Position numbers and translations under genes: made by a program. DNA of 33,217 nucleotides, from assembly GCA_027353395.1 (NCBI GenBank), contig DAIEHU010000001.1, forward strand, positions 1 through 33,217, read 5' to 3'. Below the pieces are notes generated by a model. The model saw only the letters and a program-made list of their open reading frames with translations, was not told the origin of the DNA and did no database searches. Origin of the DNA: Desulfobacteraceae bacterium. Lineage in GTDB: Bacteria > Desulfobacterota > Desulfobacteria > Desulfobacterales > Desulfosalsimonadaceae. Positions 23,112 to 31,838 of this stretch are shown here, piece after piece; position 1 is the stretch's first letter, and each line of letters starts with the position of its first letter.

Positions 23112-25457
23112 ATGAACTTAGGCAAATACATCGATGATGCCGTCAAAAAATACAGGGATCTTCCATATATGCAGTTTTATGACCGCACCATTACATACGG
23201 CGATTTTAGCAAAAAAATTAACGCCCTGGCCAATGCACTGAAAAAACAAGGATTTAAAAAAGGTGATTTTATCCACGTATGGGTGCAGAACAGCCCGGAA
23301 ACCCTGATCGCCTATTATGCCATTATCAAAATCGGCGCTGTGGCCGGCCCCATCAACGGGTGGTGGAAAGCGCCGGAAGTGGAATACCTGTTAAACGATT
23401 CCAAAGGCTGTGGTCTTATTGTTGAAGATCAATACCTTTCCATTTACAACGAGATTAAGGATAAATGCCCGAACTTAAAAAAAATCATCGAGGTCAGCGA
23501 AAAACCGGCCGACGGGCATATTTCTTTTGCCGCACTGCTGGCGGAAGGGGACAACACACCCTTTGAGAGCGACGCGGACCCCGAAGATATTGCCTTTATC
23601 TTCTATACGTCCGGCACCACGGGAAACCCCAAGGGCGTTTTGCTTTCCAATAAGAATGTGGTGGCCGACGCCAACGGGATCAATGCGGCCCTGAATACGG
23701 ATGAAAATCGGAATTTCCTCTGCTTTCTGCCCCTGTTTCACGTCAACGCAATGCTCACCTGCACATCCGCCCTGGAAAAAGGCCATCAGATTATTCTGCG
23801 GAAACAGTTTTCCGCCAGCGAATTCTGGGAAGTGGTGGAAAAATATAAAGTGAATTTTTGGTCCGCGGTTCCGGCAGTCTATCAGATTCTGCTCTCCGAC
23901 CCTACCCGCCAGAAATTTGATTTGAGCTCCCTTGAATTCGGCATCTGCGGTGCCGCCCCCCTGACCCAGGAAACCATGACCAACTTCCAGGACACATTTG
24001 GCATTCCCATCGTCGAAGGATATGGCCTTACGGAAGGCACTTGTGTCAGCACCATCAATCCGATGAATGGTGTCCGCAAGATCGGTTCCATCGGCCTGGC
24101 CCTGCCCGGCCAGGAAGTTCTGATTGTTGATGAACACGGAAATGAGGTTCCCACTGGGGAACGCGGTGAGATCGTCATCAAGGGCGATAATGTCATGAAG
24201 GGATATTACAACAAGCCCGAGGAAACCGCCAAAACCATTATAGGTGGCTACCTGCATACCGGAGACGTGGGCGTCAAGGACGCGGACGGCTATATTTTCA
24301 TTGTGGACCGGATGAAGGACATGATCATCCGGGGCGGGGAAAATATCTATCCCAAGGAAATCGACAATCTCCTGGCAGGCCACCCCAAAATTAGCGAGGC
24401 CGCAACCGTAGGCGTTCCGGACAAGACCATGGGGGAAGAAGTCAAAGTATTTGTGGTGGCGGAAGACGATTCCCTGACCGAAGAAGAAGTCATTGAATAC
24501 TGCAAACAAAACCTCGCCTCATTTAAAGTCCCGAAATATGTTGAAATCCTTAGCGAGGATTTTCCTCGAAGCCCCATCGGCAAAGTACTGAAAAAGACAC
24601 TTCGGGAGTGGGGGCTGAAAGGCTCGCCCACCAAGCCCAAGGGGCCGGAAGTCACGGTGAATGATATTTTCGGCACCATGGAATCGCGGGTCAATCCGGA
24701 TGGCGTTAAAGGCATAACCGCCAACTACGGGTATATTATTACCGGCACGGGCGGCGGCGAGTATACCGTGTGCGTGTCTGACGGCAGGGTCCAGGTCAAG
24801 GAAGGCATCCACAGCCCCAACGTCACCACCACCTGCTCGGCCAAGGACTGGATCGCCATCACTCTGGGCAAGCTTGATGGCATGACCGCCTTTACCTCCG
24901 GAAAACTGAAAGTCGAGGGCGATATGGGTCTGCTGGGTAAAGCCACCAAATTCTTTAAAAAATACACGCCCCCTGCCGGCGGTGACCCGGTGGAAAAAGG
25001 CGAAGAGCTTATCGTCAAAAAACAGATTCTATCCATCCCCCAAAAATTTTCCACCGGTCCGGTCATGGGCAAATTCTTAAATGCGTTTAAAGATAAAAAA
25101 ATACTGGCGAACCGGTGCCCGAAATGCGGCCGTCTCCAGCTCCCCCCGAGAGAAGTATGCGCCGAATGCGTGGTCCGTGCTGCCGACTGGGTGGAAGTCG
25201 GCCCGGATGGCGTGATCTCCATCATGGATGTCACCTTCTATGCCAGTCCGGATCCACTGACCGGAGAGAGCCGGGAAACGCCTTATGTTTCCGCCCACTT
25301 CCTGCTGGATGGGTGCAAAGGCCATGAAACCCTCTGGCATGAATTAAAGCCCGAGGACAGGGATCGCGCAAAAAAAGGAGACCGGGTCAGGCCGGTATGG
25401 AATGAAAACCGAATCGGCGCCATCACGGATATTTTATACTTTGAACTCATCGATTGA
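23112..25457 (+). CDS. Acyl-CoA synthetase - SCP2 - DUF35 (Zn-ribbon/OB) triple fusion
   Basis: The product is 781 aa in three parts. Residues 1 to about 510 are an AMP-forming acyl-CoA synthetase: FYTSGTTGNPKGV, GYGLTEGTC, HTGDVGVKDADGY, and the catalytic Lys in SPIGKVLKKT. Residues about 515-625 match an SCP2 sterol-carrier domain (VNDIFGTMESRVNPDGVKGI through AFTSGKLKVEGDM), which binds acyl chains or acyl-CoA. Residues about 655-781 are a DUF35 protein with a zinc ribbon (Cys669, Cys672, Cys683, Cys686) and an OB fold (YASPDPLTGESRETPY). DUF35 proteins are partners of SCP-x-type thiolases. GAGGAGG before the ATG fixes the start. In module 2 the SCP2-DUF35 half is a separate gene (31839-32687). 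The fusion suggests that activation and C-C cleavage are physically linked. Confidence 0.9.
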   Translation: MNLGKYIDDAVKKYRDLPYMQFYDRTITYGDFSKKINALANALKKQGFKKGDFIHVWVQNSPETLIAYYAIIKIGAVAGPINGWWKAPEVEYLLNDSKGCGLIVEDQYLSIYNEIKDKCPNLKKIIEVSEKPADGHISFAALLAEGDNTPFESDADPEDIAFIFYTSGTTGNPKGVLLSNKNVVADANGINAALNTDENRNFLCFLPLFHVNAMLTCTSALEKGHQIILRKQFSASEFWEVVEKYKVNFWSAVPAVYQILLSDPTRQKFDLSSLEFGICGAAPLTQETMTNFQDTFGIPIVEGYGLTEGTCVSTINPMNGVRKIGSIGLALPGQEVLIVDEHGNEVPTGERGEIVIKGDNVMKGYYNKPEETAKTIIGGYLHTGDVGVKDADGYIFIVDRMKDMIIRGGENIYPKEIDNLLAGHPKISEAATVGVPDKTMGEEVKVFVVAEDDSLTEEEVIEYCKQNLASFKVPKYVEILSEDFPRSPIGKVLKKTLREWGLKGSPTKPKGPEVTVNDIFGTMESRVNPDGVKGITANYGYIITGTGGGEYTVCVSDGRVQVKEGIHSPNVTTTCSAKDWIAITLGKLDGMTAFTSGKLKVEGDMGLLGKATKFFKKYTPPAGGDPVEKGEELIVKKQILSIPQKFSTGPVMGKFLNAFKDKKILANRCPKCGRLQLPPREVCAECVVRAADWVEVGPDGVISIMDVTFYASPDPLTGESRETPYVSAHFLLDGCKGHETLWHELKPEDRDRAKKGDRVRPVWNENRIGAITDILYFELID

Positions 25458-25478
25458 TGATCCTATAGGAGACAAATT

Positions 25479-26378
25479 ATGAGCACAGCAACAAATGATT
25501 GTTTTATCGTCAATGGGAAGCTGGCCCTTCCCTATCAATACTTTGCCGGCCGAGCCGGAAGCCGGTTTATCATCAGCCTGCGGGATGAAAAAAAAATCAG
25601 GGGCTTAAAATGTCAGAAGTGCGGCAAAGTGTTTGTTCCGCCACGGGCTACCTGTGAAACCTGCTTTGAAGACATATGCGAGAACTGGGTGGATGTGAAA
25701 AATACGGGCGTTGTCACCTGTTTTACCATCATCCGCTATAAAGAGCCCCATCAGCCGGTTGACCCGCCCTATATTCTGGGGCTTGTCAAACTGGACGGCG
25801 CGGACACCCCGCTCGCCCACATCGTCAAAGGCGTACCTTTGAGCAAGATGAAAACCGGCCTCAAGGTCAAGGCGGTGTTCGCCAAAAAAACCACCGGCGG
25901 CATTATGGATATTGATCATTTCCAGGTAGTTGATGACAAACCTAAATTTGAAATGGGCTATTCCTATGATGAACTGGAGATCGGCATGTCCGCATCGTTT
26001 ACCAAAACGATTTCAGAGACCGATGTCTACCTGTTCGCGGGGATTTCCGGGGATTTCAACCCCATGCATATGAACGAAGAATTCGCCAAGATGACGCCTT
26101 TCGGCACCCGTATCGCTCATGGGGCTCTGCCCCAAAGTCTTATAGCGCCGGTTCTCGGCATGAAACTTCCGGGCCTGGGCACGGTCATTCCGGAAATCAC
26201 CGTCCGGTTCAAACGGCCCACCTATTTTGGCGACACCATCACCGCCATCGGCGAGGTCGTCGAAAAAATAGAAAAAAAACGATGGGTCCGCATGGAGCTC
26301 CGCTGGACCAATCAAAAAGATGAACTGGTGGCGGAGGGGTCTTGCCTGGCCATACCGCCGATGCCATTCAATAAATAA
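25479..26378 (+). CDS. DUF35 (Zn-ribbon/OB) - MaoC hydratase fusion
   Basis: The product is 299 aa. Residues 1 to about 152 form a DUF35 protein with the zinc ribbon Cys45, Cys48, Cys59, Cys62 (KCQKCGKVFVPPRATCETC). Residues about 163-299 are a MaoC/hotdog hydratase with the hydratase-2 motif FAGISGDFNPMHMNEEFA, in which Asp192 and His197 are the catalytic pair. It would hydrate a trans-2-enoyl-CoA made by the dehydrogenases and hand the 3-hydroxyacyl-CoA to the thiolase-like complex. Actinobacterial ChsH2 joins the same two domains in the opposite order. The DUF35 part is closely similar to the stand-alone protein at 32699-33160. GGAG seven bases before the ATG marks the start. Confidence 0.9.
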   Translation: MSTATNDCFIVNGKLALPYQYFAGRAGSRFIISLRDEKKIRGLKCQKCGKVFVPPRATCETCFEDICENWVDVKNTGVVTCFTIIRYKEPHQPVDPPYILGLVKLDGADTPLAHIVKGVPLSKMKTGLKVKAVFAKKTTGGIMDIDHFQVVDDKPKFEMGYSYDELEIGMSASFTKTISETDVYLFAGISGDFNPMHMNEEFAKMTPFGTRIAHGALPQSLIAPVLGMKLPGLGTVIPEITVRFKRPTYFGDTITAIGEVVEKIEKKRWVRMELRWTNQKDELVAEGSCLAIPPMPFNK

Positions 26379-26390
26379 GGATAAAATTGC

Positions 26391-27554
26391 ATGACATACG
26401 AATTCAAAACCGAATCCACCTATCAGGAATATTTCACCAAATCCCATGATCTGGTCAGAAAATCCGTCCGGGAATTTATTAAAAAAGAAGTGCTGCCGTT
26501 TATCAACGAATGGGAGGAAGCCGGGGAGTTCCCGAAAGAAATATACAAAAAAGCCGGGGATGTGGGAATCTTAGGTATTGGGTTTCCCGAAAAATTTGGT
26601 GGCACGCCGGGAGATATCTTTTTTGGGGTGGCGGCCAGCGAGGAACTCATGCGGTCCACTTCTGGCGGTTTTTGCGCAGGGCTGGGCTCCTTAAATATCG
26701 CGTTGCCCCCGATTTTAAACCTGGGTTCAGAGGAACTGAAACAAAAATTCATCCCGCCCGTGCTGGCCGGAGATAAAATCGCGGCCCTGGCCATCACTGA
26801 ACCCGGCGGGGGATCGGATGTGGCGAATATCAAAACAACGGCAGTGAAAGACGGCGGCCATTATATTATCAACGGCAGCAAGACGTTTATCACCAGCGGC
26901 TGCCGGGCCGACCAGGTCACCTGTGCGGTCCGCACCGGCGGGGAAGGCGCAAAGGGCATCAGCATGATCGTTGTGGAAAAAGGAACGCCGGGCTTTTCCG
27001 TCTCCAAAAAACTGAAAAAAACCGGCTGGTGGGCATCCGACACGGCCGAGCTCTTTTTCGACAATTGCCGCGTGCCGGCGGCAAACCTGATCGGCGAGGA
27101 AAACCAGGGATTCTACGCCATCGTGATCAATTTCCAGCAGGAACGGCTGGCGCTGGCGGTTATGGCCAACATGACGGCCCGCATGGCCCTTGAAGAAGCC
27201 ATCAAATATGCGAAGCAACGGGAAGCCTTCGGCAAACCCCTGACCGGTTTTCAGGTGACCCGGCACAAGCTGGCGGACATGGCGACACTGGTGGAGGCCA
27301 GTACGGAATTCACCTACCGGGTGGCGGCCAAAATCGGCGCGGGCGTCGACCAGATCAAGGAAGTGTCCATGGCCAAGAATTTTGCCTGTTCTGTCAGCGA
27401 CAAGGTCACTTTTGACGCGGTCCAGATTTTCGGCGGGTATGGCTATATGCGGGAATACGTGGTGGAGCGCCTGTACCGGGACAACCGGATCCTTTCCATC
27501 GGCGGCGGAACAACGGAAATCATGAAAGAAATCATATCCAAAATGATGATGTGA
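26391..27554 (+). CDS. Acyl-CoA dehydrogenase, long-chain type
   Basis: The product is 387 aa, with complete motifs: LAITEPGGGSDVANIKTTA, KTFITSGCRADQ, REAFGKPLTGFQVTRHKLA, and the end SIGGGTTEIMKEIISK. The Gly at the usual YEGT Glu, together with Glu251 in NFQQERLALA (helix G), places it with long-chain/isovaleryl-type dehydrogenases, in which helix G carries the base. It oxidises an acyl-CoA to the 2-enoyl-CoA and passes electrons to ETF. It starts 12 bases after the DUF35-MaoC gene, with AAGGAT before the ATG. It is not especially close to the dehydrogenase at 17036, so the cluster has two or three distinct oxidation steps or specificities. Confidence 0.92.
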   Translation: MTYEFKTESTYQEYFTKSHDLVRKSVREFIKKEVLPFINEWEEAGEFPKEIYKKAGDVGILGIGFPEKFGGTPGDIFFGVAASEELMRSTSGGFCAGLGSLNIALPPILNLGSEELKQKFIPPVLAGDKIAALAITEPGGGSDVANIKTTAVKDGGHYIINGSKTFITSGCRADQVTCAVRTGGEGAKGISMIVVEKGTPGFSVSKKLKKTGWWASDTAELFFDNCRVPAANLIGEENQGFYAIVINFQQERLALAVMANMTARMALEEAIKYAKQREAFGKPLTGFQVTRHKLADMATLVEASTEFTYRVAAKIGAGVDQIKEVSMAKNFACSVSDKVTFDAVQIFGGYGYMREYVVERLYRDNRILSIGGGTTEIMKEIISKMMM

Positions 27555-27658
27555 AAGACAGGGGGGACGGATAACACCGGATACAGGCCAATCGTTTACT
27601 CGTTTTTCTCATAGCGGGAAGTTCTGGCGACACTTACACCATTGCACAAGGAGACATG

Positions 27659-29458
27659 ATGGAAAAAACAATCACTGAAGTTTTCAAAAATCGCTCCCAA
27701 AAATATAAGAACCGGCTGGCCGCCGAGAAGAAAAAAAGCGGCAAATGGGAAAAGATGACCTGGAGCGAATATTATGATCGCGCCCGATTTCTCGGCATCG
27801 GTCTCTATTCTCTGGGAATCAAAAAAGGGGACATGGTTGCCATCCTGTCTGAAAACTGTCTGGAATGGATTGTCACCGACATGGGGGCTCTGGGTATTGG
27901 CGCCGTGGTGGTGCCGGTTTATACGACGCTGGTCGCCGAAGAAGTCAAATATATTGTTGAAAATTCAGAATCCAAGGTCATTTTTGTTGAAAATAAAATG
28001 CAGCTCGACAAGATCCTCTCTTTTGTTGATGAAGTGAAGTCTCTGGAAAAAATCGTGGTTTTCAATAACAGGGACGCCAAAAACAGCCATCCGGAAGTCA
28101 TCAGCTTTGAGGAACTCCTTGCCTCCGGAAAAGACGGCATTGAAAAACCGGCCTTGTTTGAGACCCTTGCCGCTGAAGTCGCCCCGGAAGACCTGGCCAC
28201 CATTGTTTACACTTCCGGCACCACCGGCGTTCCCAAAGGGGCCATGATCACCCATAAAAACATCATGGCGGTCATCCGTTCGCTGGACAGCATCATCCCC
28301 AAATTCGCCTATGATACGGACCAGACCGTGCCGCTGCTGCCGCTCAGCCATGTATTCGAGCGCGTGGCCGGCCATTTTTACGGCATGTACGTGGGGCTCA
28401 CGGCTTCCTACGCCGAAAGCATCGACACCTTTGTGGTGGATGTCAAGGAAAAGCGCCCGACGGTGGTTCTGGCGGTTCCCAGGGTTTGTGAAAAAGTCTA
28501 CCAACGGATTCTCGGCCAGGTGGAGGAACAGCCCGAGTGGAAGCAAAAAATGTTCCACTGGGGATACAATGTGGGCCTTGAGATCAGCGCGTTGCGGGAA
28601 AAGAAAAAGCCGATTCCGCTGTTCCTTGGGCTTCAATACAAGCTGGCCTATAATCTGATCTTTAAAAAACTGGCGGATGCATTGGGGGGAAGGGTCCGGT
28701 GGATGACTGCATCCGGCGCGCCCACGTCCCGGGATATCATCCTGTTTTTCAATGCCTCCGGCATCACCGTCATTGAAGGATACGGCATGACGGAATCCTG
28801 CGCCCCGGCCACCATGAGCAGTCTTTCGGATTATAAAATAGGGACGGTCGGGAAACCGCTGCCAGGTGTTGATATCAAAATCGCCGAAGATGGCGAAATT
28901 CTGGTCAAGGGCGATAATGTATTCGCCGGATACTGGAAAATGGAAAAAGAAACGAAAAACGCCTTCACGGATGACGGGTATTTGATGAGCGGGGATATCG
29001 GGAAATTCGACGAAGATGGATTTCTGCTGATCACGGACCGGAAAAAAGATCTGATCATTACTTCCGGCGGGAAAAATGTCGCACCCCAGAAAATTGAGGG
29101 AATTTTCAAATTCGATCCCCTGTTCGCCCAGTTTATTGTGGTGGGGGAACGGAAAAAATTCTTGAGCGCGCTGATCAATATTAACCTGGAACAGGCCCAG
29201 CGGCTTGCCGCACAGCAGGGCGTCGCATTCGATAAACCACAGGACTTGCTGGACAACAAGGCGTTTCTGAAAATCGTGGATGAGCATGTTGCGGAGAAAA
29301 ATCAAAAACTGGCCCGGTATGAAACCATCAAAAAATACCGGATTATTCGCGATGAATTTTCTCAGGAAGGCGGAGAATTGACCCCGTCGCTGAAGATGAA
29401 GCGCAATGTGATTTATAAAAAATACGACGGCCTCATTGATACGATGTATGAGGGTTGA
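27659..29458 (+). CDS. Long-chain acyl-CoA synthetase (AMP-forming)
   Basis: The product is 599 aa. Two ATGs stand side by side (27656 and 27659). The second is five bases after AAGGAG and is preferred. It has P-loop IVYTSGTTGVPKGAMITH, GYGMTESCAP, the hinge SGDIGKFDEDGF, ITDRKKDLIITSGGKNVAPQ, and a C-terminal TPSLKMKR with the probable catalytic Lys. The length and the extended C-terminal domain match FadD15-like long-chain synthetases, not the shorter enzyme fused in module 1. It activates a free acid to acyl-CoA with ATP. A gap of 104 bases separates it from the dehydrogenase gene. The next gene starts 17 bases after it, so it heads module 2. Confidence 0.9.
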   Translation: MEKTITEVFKNRSQKYKNRLAAEKKKSGKWEKMTWSEYYDRARFLGIGLYSLGIKKGDMVAILSENCLEWIVTDMGALGIGAVVVPVYTTLVAEEVKYIVENSESKVIFVENKMQLDKILSFVDEVKSLEKIVVFNNRDAKNSHPEVISFEELLASGKDGIEKPALFETLAAEVAPEDLATIVYTSGTTGVPKGAMITHKNIMAVIRSLDSIIPKFAYDTDQTVPLLPLSHVFERVAGHFYGMYVGLTASYAESIDTFVVDVKEKRPTVVLAVPRVCEKVYQRILGQVEEQPEWKQKMFHWGYNVGLEISALREKKKPIPLFLGLQYKLAYNLIFKKLADALGGRVRWMTASGAPTSRDIILFFNASGITVIEGYGMTESCAPATMSSLSDYKIGTVGKPLPGVDIKIAEDGEILVKGDNVFAGYWKMEKETKNAFTDDGYLMSGDIGKFDEDGFLLITDRKKDLIITSGGKNVAPQKIEGIFKFDPLFAQFIVVGERKKFLSALININLEQAQRLAAQQGVAFDKPQDLLDNKAFLKIVDEHVAEKNQKLARYETIKKYRIIRDEFSQEGGELTPSLKMKRNVIYKKYDGLIDTMYEG

Positions 29459-29475
29459 AAAGAGGAGGGAGAAAT

Positions 29476-30630
29476 ATGAGCGGTAGAGTCGCCGTCTGCG
29501 CCGTGGCGCAGATCAAGAACGAACCGGATATCTGGTATCAGAGATTCCAGGGGATGCTCTTTGAGTGTTTTGAATCCATCATCAAGCAAACCGGGGTGAC
29601 CTTCGACATGGAAAAGGGCATCCGGAACATCATCACCTGCTCCGATGACGTGTTTGACGCCCGCACCATTTCCGACAACGGCGTGACGGACGCGGTGGGC
29701 GCGCATTTCCGGGGCGAGGAAAAGGCCGCCCAGGATGGCATCAACGGCTTGGGATATGCCATGGCATCCATTCTGTCCGGTCACGATGATCTGGTGCTCT
29801 TGATGGGGCACTGCAAGGAATCCCAGTCGGAAAGCCGGAATATGTGCAGCAATCTGGCATTCGATCCGTTTTTCTGCCGGCCCCTGGGACTGGATTTCTT
29901 AAATGCCGCCGCTTTTCAGGCCCGGGCCTATATGAATAAATCCGGAGTCACGGATGCGCATCTGGCAAAAATTGTCTCCCGTTCCCGCAAGCTTGCGGCT
30001 AAAAATCCATATGCCAGAGAAAACGATCCCATCACGGAACAGAATGTTTTAGAATCACCGCTCCTGGCCGATCCCATCCGGCAACTGCACCAGTACCCGG
30101 TCACTGACTGGGCGGTGGGAATGCTCCTGTGCTGCGAGGATCGCGCCCGTGAGTTTACGGACAACCCGGTATTTCTCACCGGATTCGGAAGCTGCATGGA
30201 CAGTTATTTTCTGGGGGACAGAGACCTGGCGTCCAATTTCGCCCTAAAAAAAGCCGCGCAACGGGCTTACCGCATGGCCGGAATTTCAGATCCCAAAAAA
30301 GAGTTTGATATTGCGGAATTAAATGACGCCATTGCCTATCAATTGCCCATGTGGGCGGAAGGTCTGGGACTTGCCGATGAAAATCAGGGGGGCGAATGGG
30401 TTGCATCCGGAGCGTTGGATGCCCAGCACGTCAACCTTTCCGGGGGCATGCTAAACGGCAATCCGATTATGCTGGGGGGGCTTGCCCGGGCAACGGAAGC
30501 CATTTTACAGCTCAGGGGCGAAGCCGGCGACCGGCAGGCGGAAGGTGCTGCAAAAGCCGTGGCCCACGGAACCACAGGCCCGGCCGGGCAGCACCATGCG
30601 GTGATTATTCTTGAGAGGCAGGGGGTATGA
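29476..30630 (+). CDS. Thiolase-like subunit A' (module 2), nucleophile missing
   Basis: The product is 384 aa from the ATG at 29476, after GAGGAGGGAG. A longer frame from 29455 starts upstream of that site. It is a clear paralogue of subunit A (20653): the same DDVFDARTISDN, MGHCKESQ, AFDPFF, LGDRDLASNFALKKA, NLSGGMLNGNP and HGTTGPAGQ segments are present. The nucleophile position is again Ala (EKAAQDGI), the GHP His is Asn, and the C-terminal Cys motif is absent. Conservation of these losses in both copies argues for a different chemistry rather than decay. Its last bases overlap the start of B' (ATGA), so the subunits are probably made in equal amounts. Confidence 0.82.
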   Translation: MSGRVAVCAVAQIKNEPDIWYQRFQGMLFECFESIIKQTGVTFDMEKGIRNIITCSDDVFDARTISDNGVTDAVGAHFRGEEKAAQDGINGLGYAMASILSGHDDLVLLMGHCKESQSESRNMCSNLAFDPFFCRPLGLDFLNAAAFQARAYMNKSGVTDAHLAKIVSRSRKLAAKNPYARENDPITEQNVLESPLLADPIRQLHQYPVTDWAVGMLLCCEDRAREFTDNPVFLTGFGSCMDSYFLGDRDLASNFALKKAAQRAYRMAGISDPKKEFDIAELNDAIAYQLPMWAEGLGLADENQGGEWVASGALDAQHVNLSGGMLNGNPIMLGGLARATEAILQLRGEAGDRQAEGAAKAVAHGTTGPAGQHHAVIILERQGV

Positions 30631-31829
30631 ACAAAATGGGATATAAAAAGAAAAACAGAAATGTCGGCATCGTCGGCATCGGCGAAACCAAATTTTCCAG
30701 CCACCGGGAAGACGTGAACCAGCCGGAAATGATTCATGAAGCCGTCCGCCAGGCGCTGGATGATGCGGGGCTCAAAATCGATGATATCGACTGCGTGGTC
30801 CACGGCAACATGGAACTGTTTGAAATGATTCACCAGCCGGACCTCTGGCATGTGCTGGGAACCGGCGCGCATGGAAAGGATTCTTACCGTCTCACCACCG
30901 GCGGCACCACCGGCGGGACGCTGGTCTGCGCCGCGGATAACCTGGTCGCCTCCGGCATGTACGATGTGGTCATGGCCATCGGGTTTGAAAAACTTCAGGA
31001 AGGCCATACCACCGGCGGCATCACCAATATGGCGGACCCGCTATGGGCAAGGAAGCTTCAGTCCGGGGCGTTGACGGCCCAGGCGGCCGTAAAGCTCATC
31101 GATGAATTCGGAGCGGACCGGGCCCGGAAAGCGGCCATGACCTACCGCATCATCATGGACAAGCACGCCTGTAAAAATCCCAACTCCCACCGGGCGTTCG
31201 GTCTGGATTGGGACCAGATGGACGATCTCATTAAAAATTCCCCGCCGCTCATTGGCGATCTGCGGCTCATCCACATGTGCTCCCAGTCGGACGGGGCCTG
31301 CGCCATGATTTTTGCATCCGAGGAAAGGGCCAGGCAGATCGCAAAGACCCCGGTATGGATCCGGGACCATATCACCGTGCACCGGGAAGAGACCCTGGAT
31401 ATGCACAATAATTTTTATCCCAATAGAACAACCCACCGGTTTGCCGCGGAAACCCTTTTTAAACGCAACGGCATCACAAATCCCCTGGAATATTTTGACG
31501 TGTTTGAAATGTATGACCCGTCCGCATGGTGGGGACTTGACTGGCTACGGGAATTTTTTTTGCTCAAAGGCGACGAGCATCTAAAGCTGGTGGAAAACCA
31601 CGAAATTATGATTGACGGCAAAATGCCCGTCAATCCATCCGGAGGCGTCATCTCCGCCAATCCCATTGGCGCCACCGCCATGGTCCGGACGGCCGAGGCC
31701 GCCAAGCAGGTCCGGGGCAATGCAGGTCCGCACCAGATACCAAGGCCCGTCAACCATGCCTTGGCATCCTCTTTCGGCGGGACCATGTGGACAGTGTTAA
31801 CCATGCTTGAAAAAGAATTGAACTGGTAG
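30627..31829 (+). CDS. Thiolase-like subunit B' (module 2), nucleophile missing
   Basis: The product is 400 aa and a paralogue of B (21824). Stretches such as VNQPEMIHEAV, HGNMELFEMIHQPDLWH and EKLQEGHTTGGITNMAD are identical in both. The active-site region is RLTTGGTTGGTL (Gly at the thiolase Cys position). Tyr296 in FEMYDPSAWWGLDWLREF and NPSGGVISANPIGATA (Asn for His) are as in B. A short Lys-rich extension (MGYKKKNRN) precedes the conserved start. The ATG overlaps the stop of A'. With A', the SCP2-DUF35 and the DUF35 proteins that follow, it probably forms a hetero-oligomeric C-C-cleaving complex; this is inferred from known thiolase-DUF35 complexes. Confidence 0.82.
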   Translation: MNKMGYKKKNRNVGIVGIGETKFSSHREDVNQPEMIHEAVRQALDDAGLKIDDIDCVVHGNMELFEMIHQPDLWHVLGTGAHGKDSYRLTTGGTTGGTLVCAADNLVASGMYDVVMAIGFEKLQEGHTTGGITNMADPLWARKLQSGALTAQAAVKLIDEFGADRARKAAMTYRIIMDKHACKNPNSHRAFGLDWDQMDDLIKNSPPLIGDLRLIHMCSQSDGACAMIFASEERARQIAKTPVWIRDHITVHREETLDMHNNFYPNRTTHRFAAETLFKRNGITNPLEYFDVFEMYDPSAWWGLDWLREFFLLKGDEHLKLVENHEIMIDGKMPVNPSGGVISANPIGATAMVRTAEAAKQVRGNAGPHQIPRPVNHALASSFGGTMWTVLTMLEKELNW

Positions 31830-31838
31830 GGGGAATCC

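Noticed and set aside
23475..24509. Minus-strand open frame of 344 codons
   Set aside because: It is antisense to the synthetase part of the triple fusion. Same shadow effect; no motif or start signal.
27965..29305. Minus-strand open frame of 446 codons
   Set aside because: It lies entirely opposite the long-chain acyl-CoA synthetase, which has all expected motifs. The reverse frame is open because of codon bias and shows no family features.
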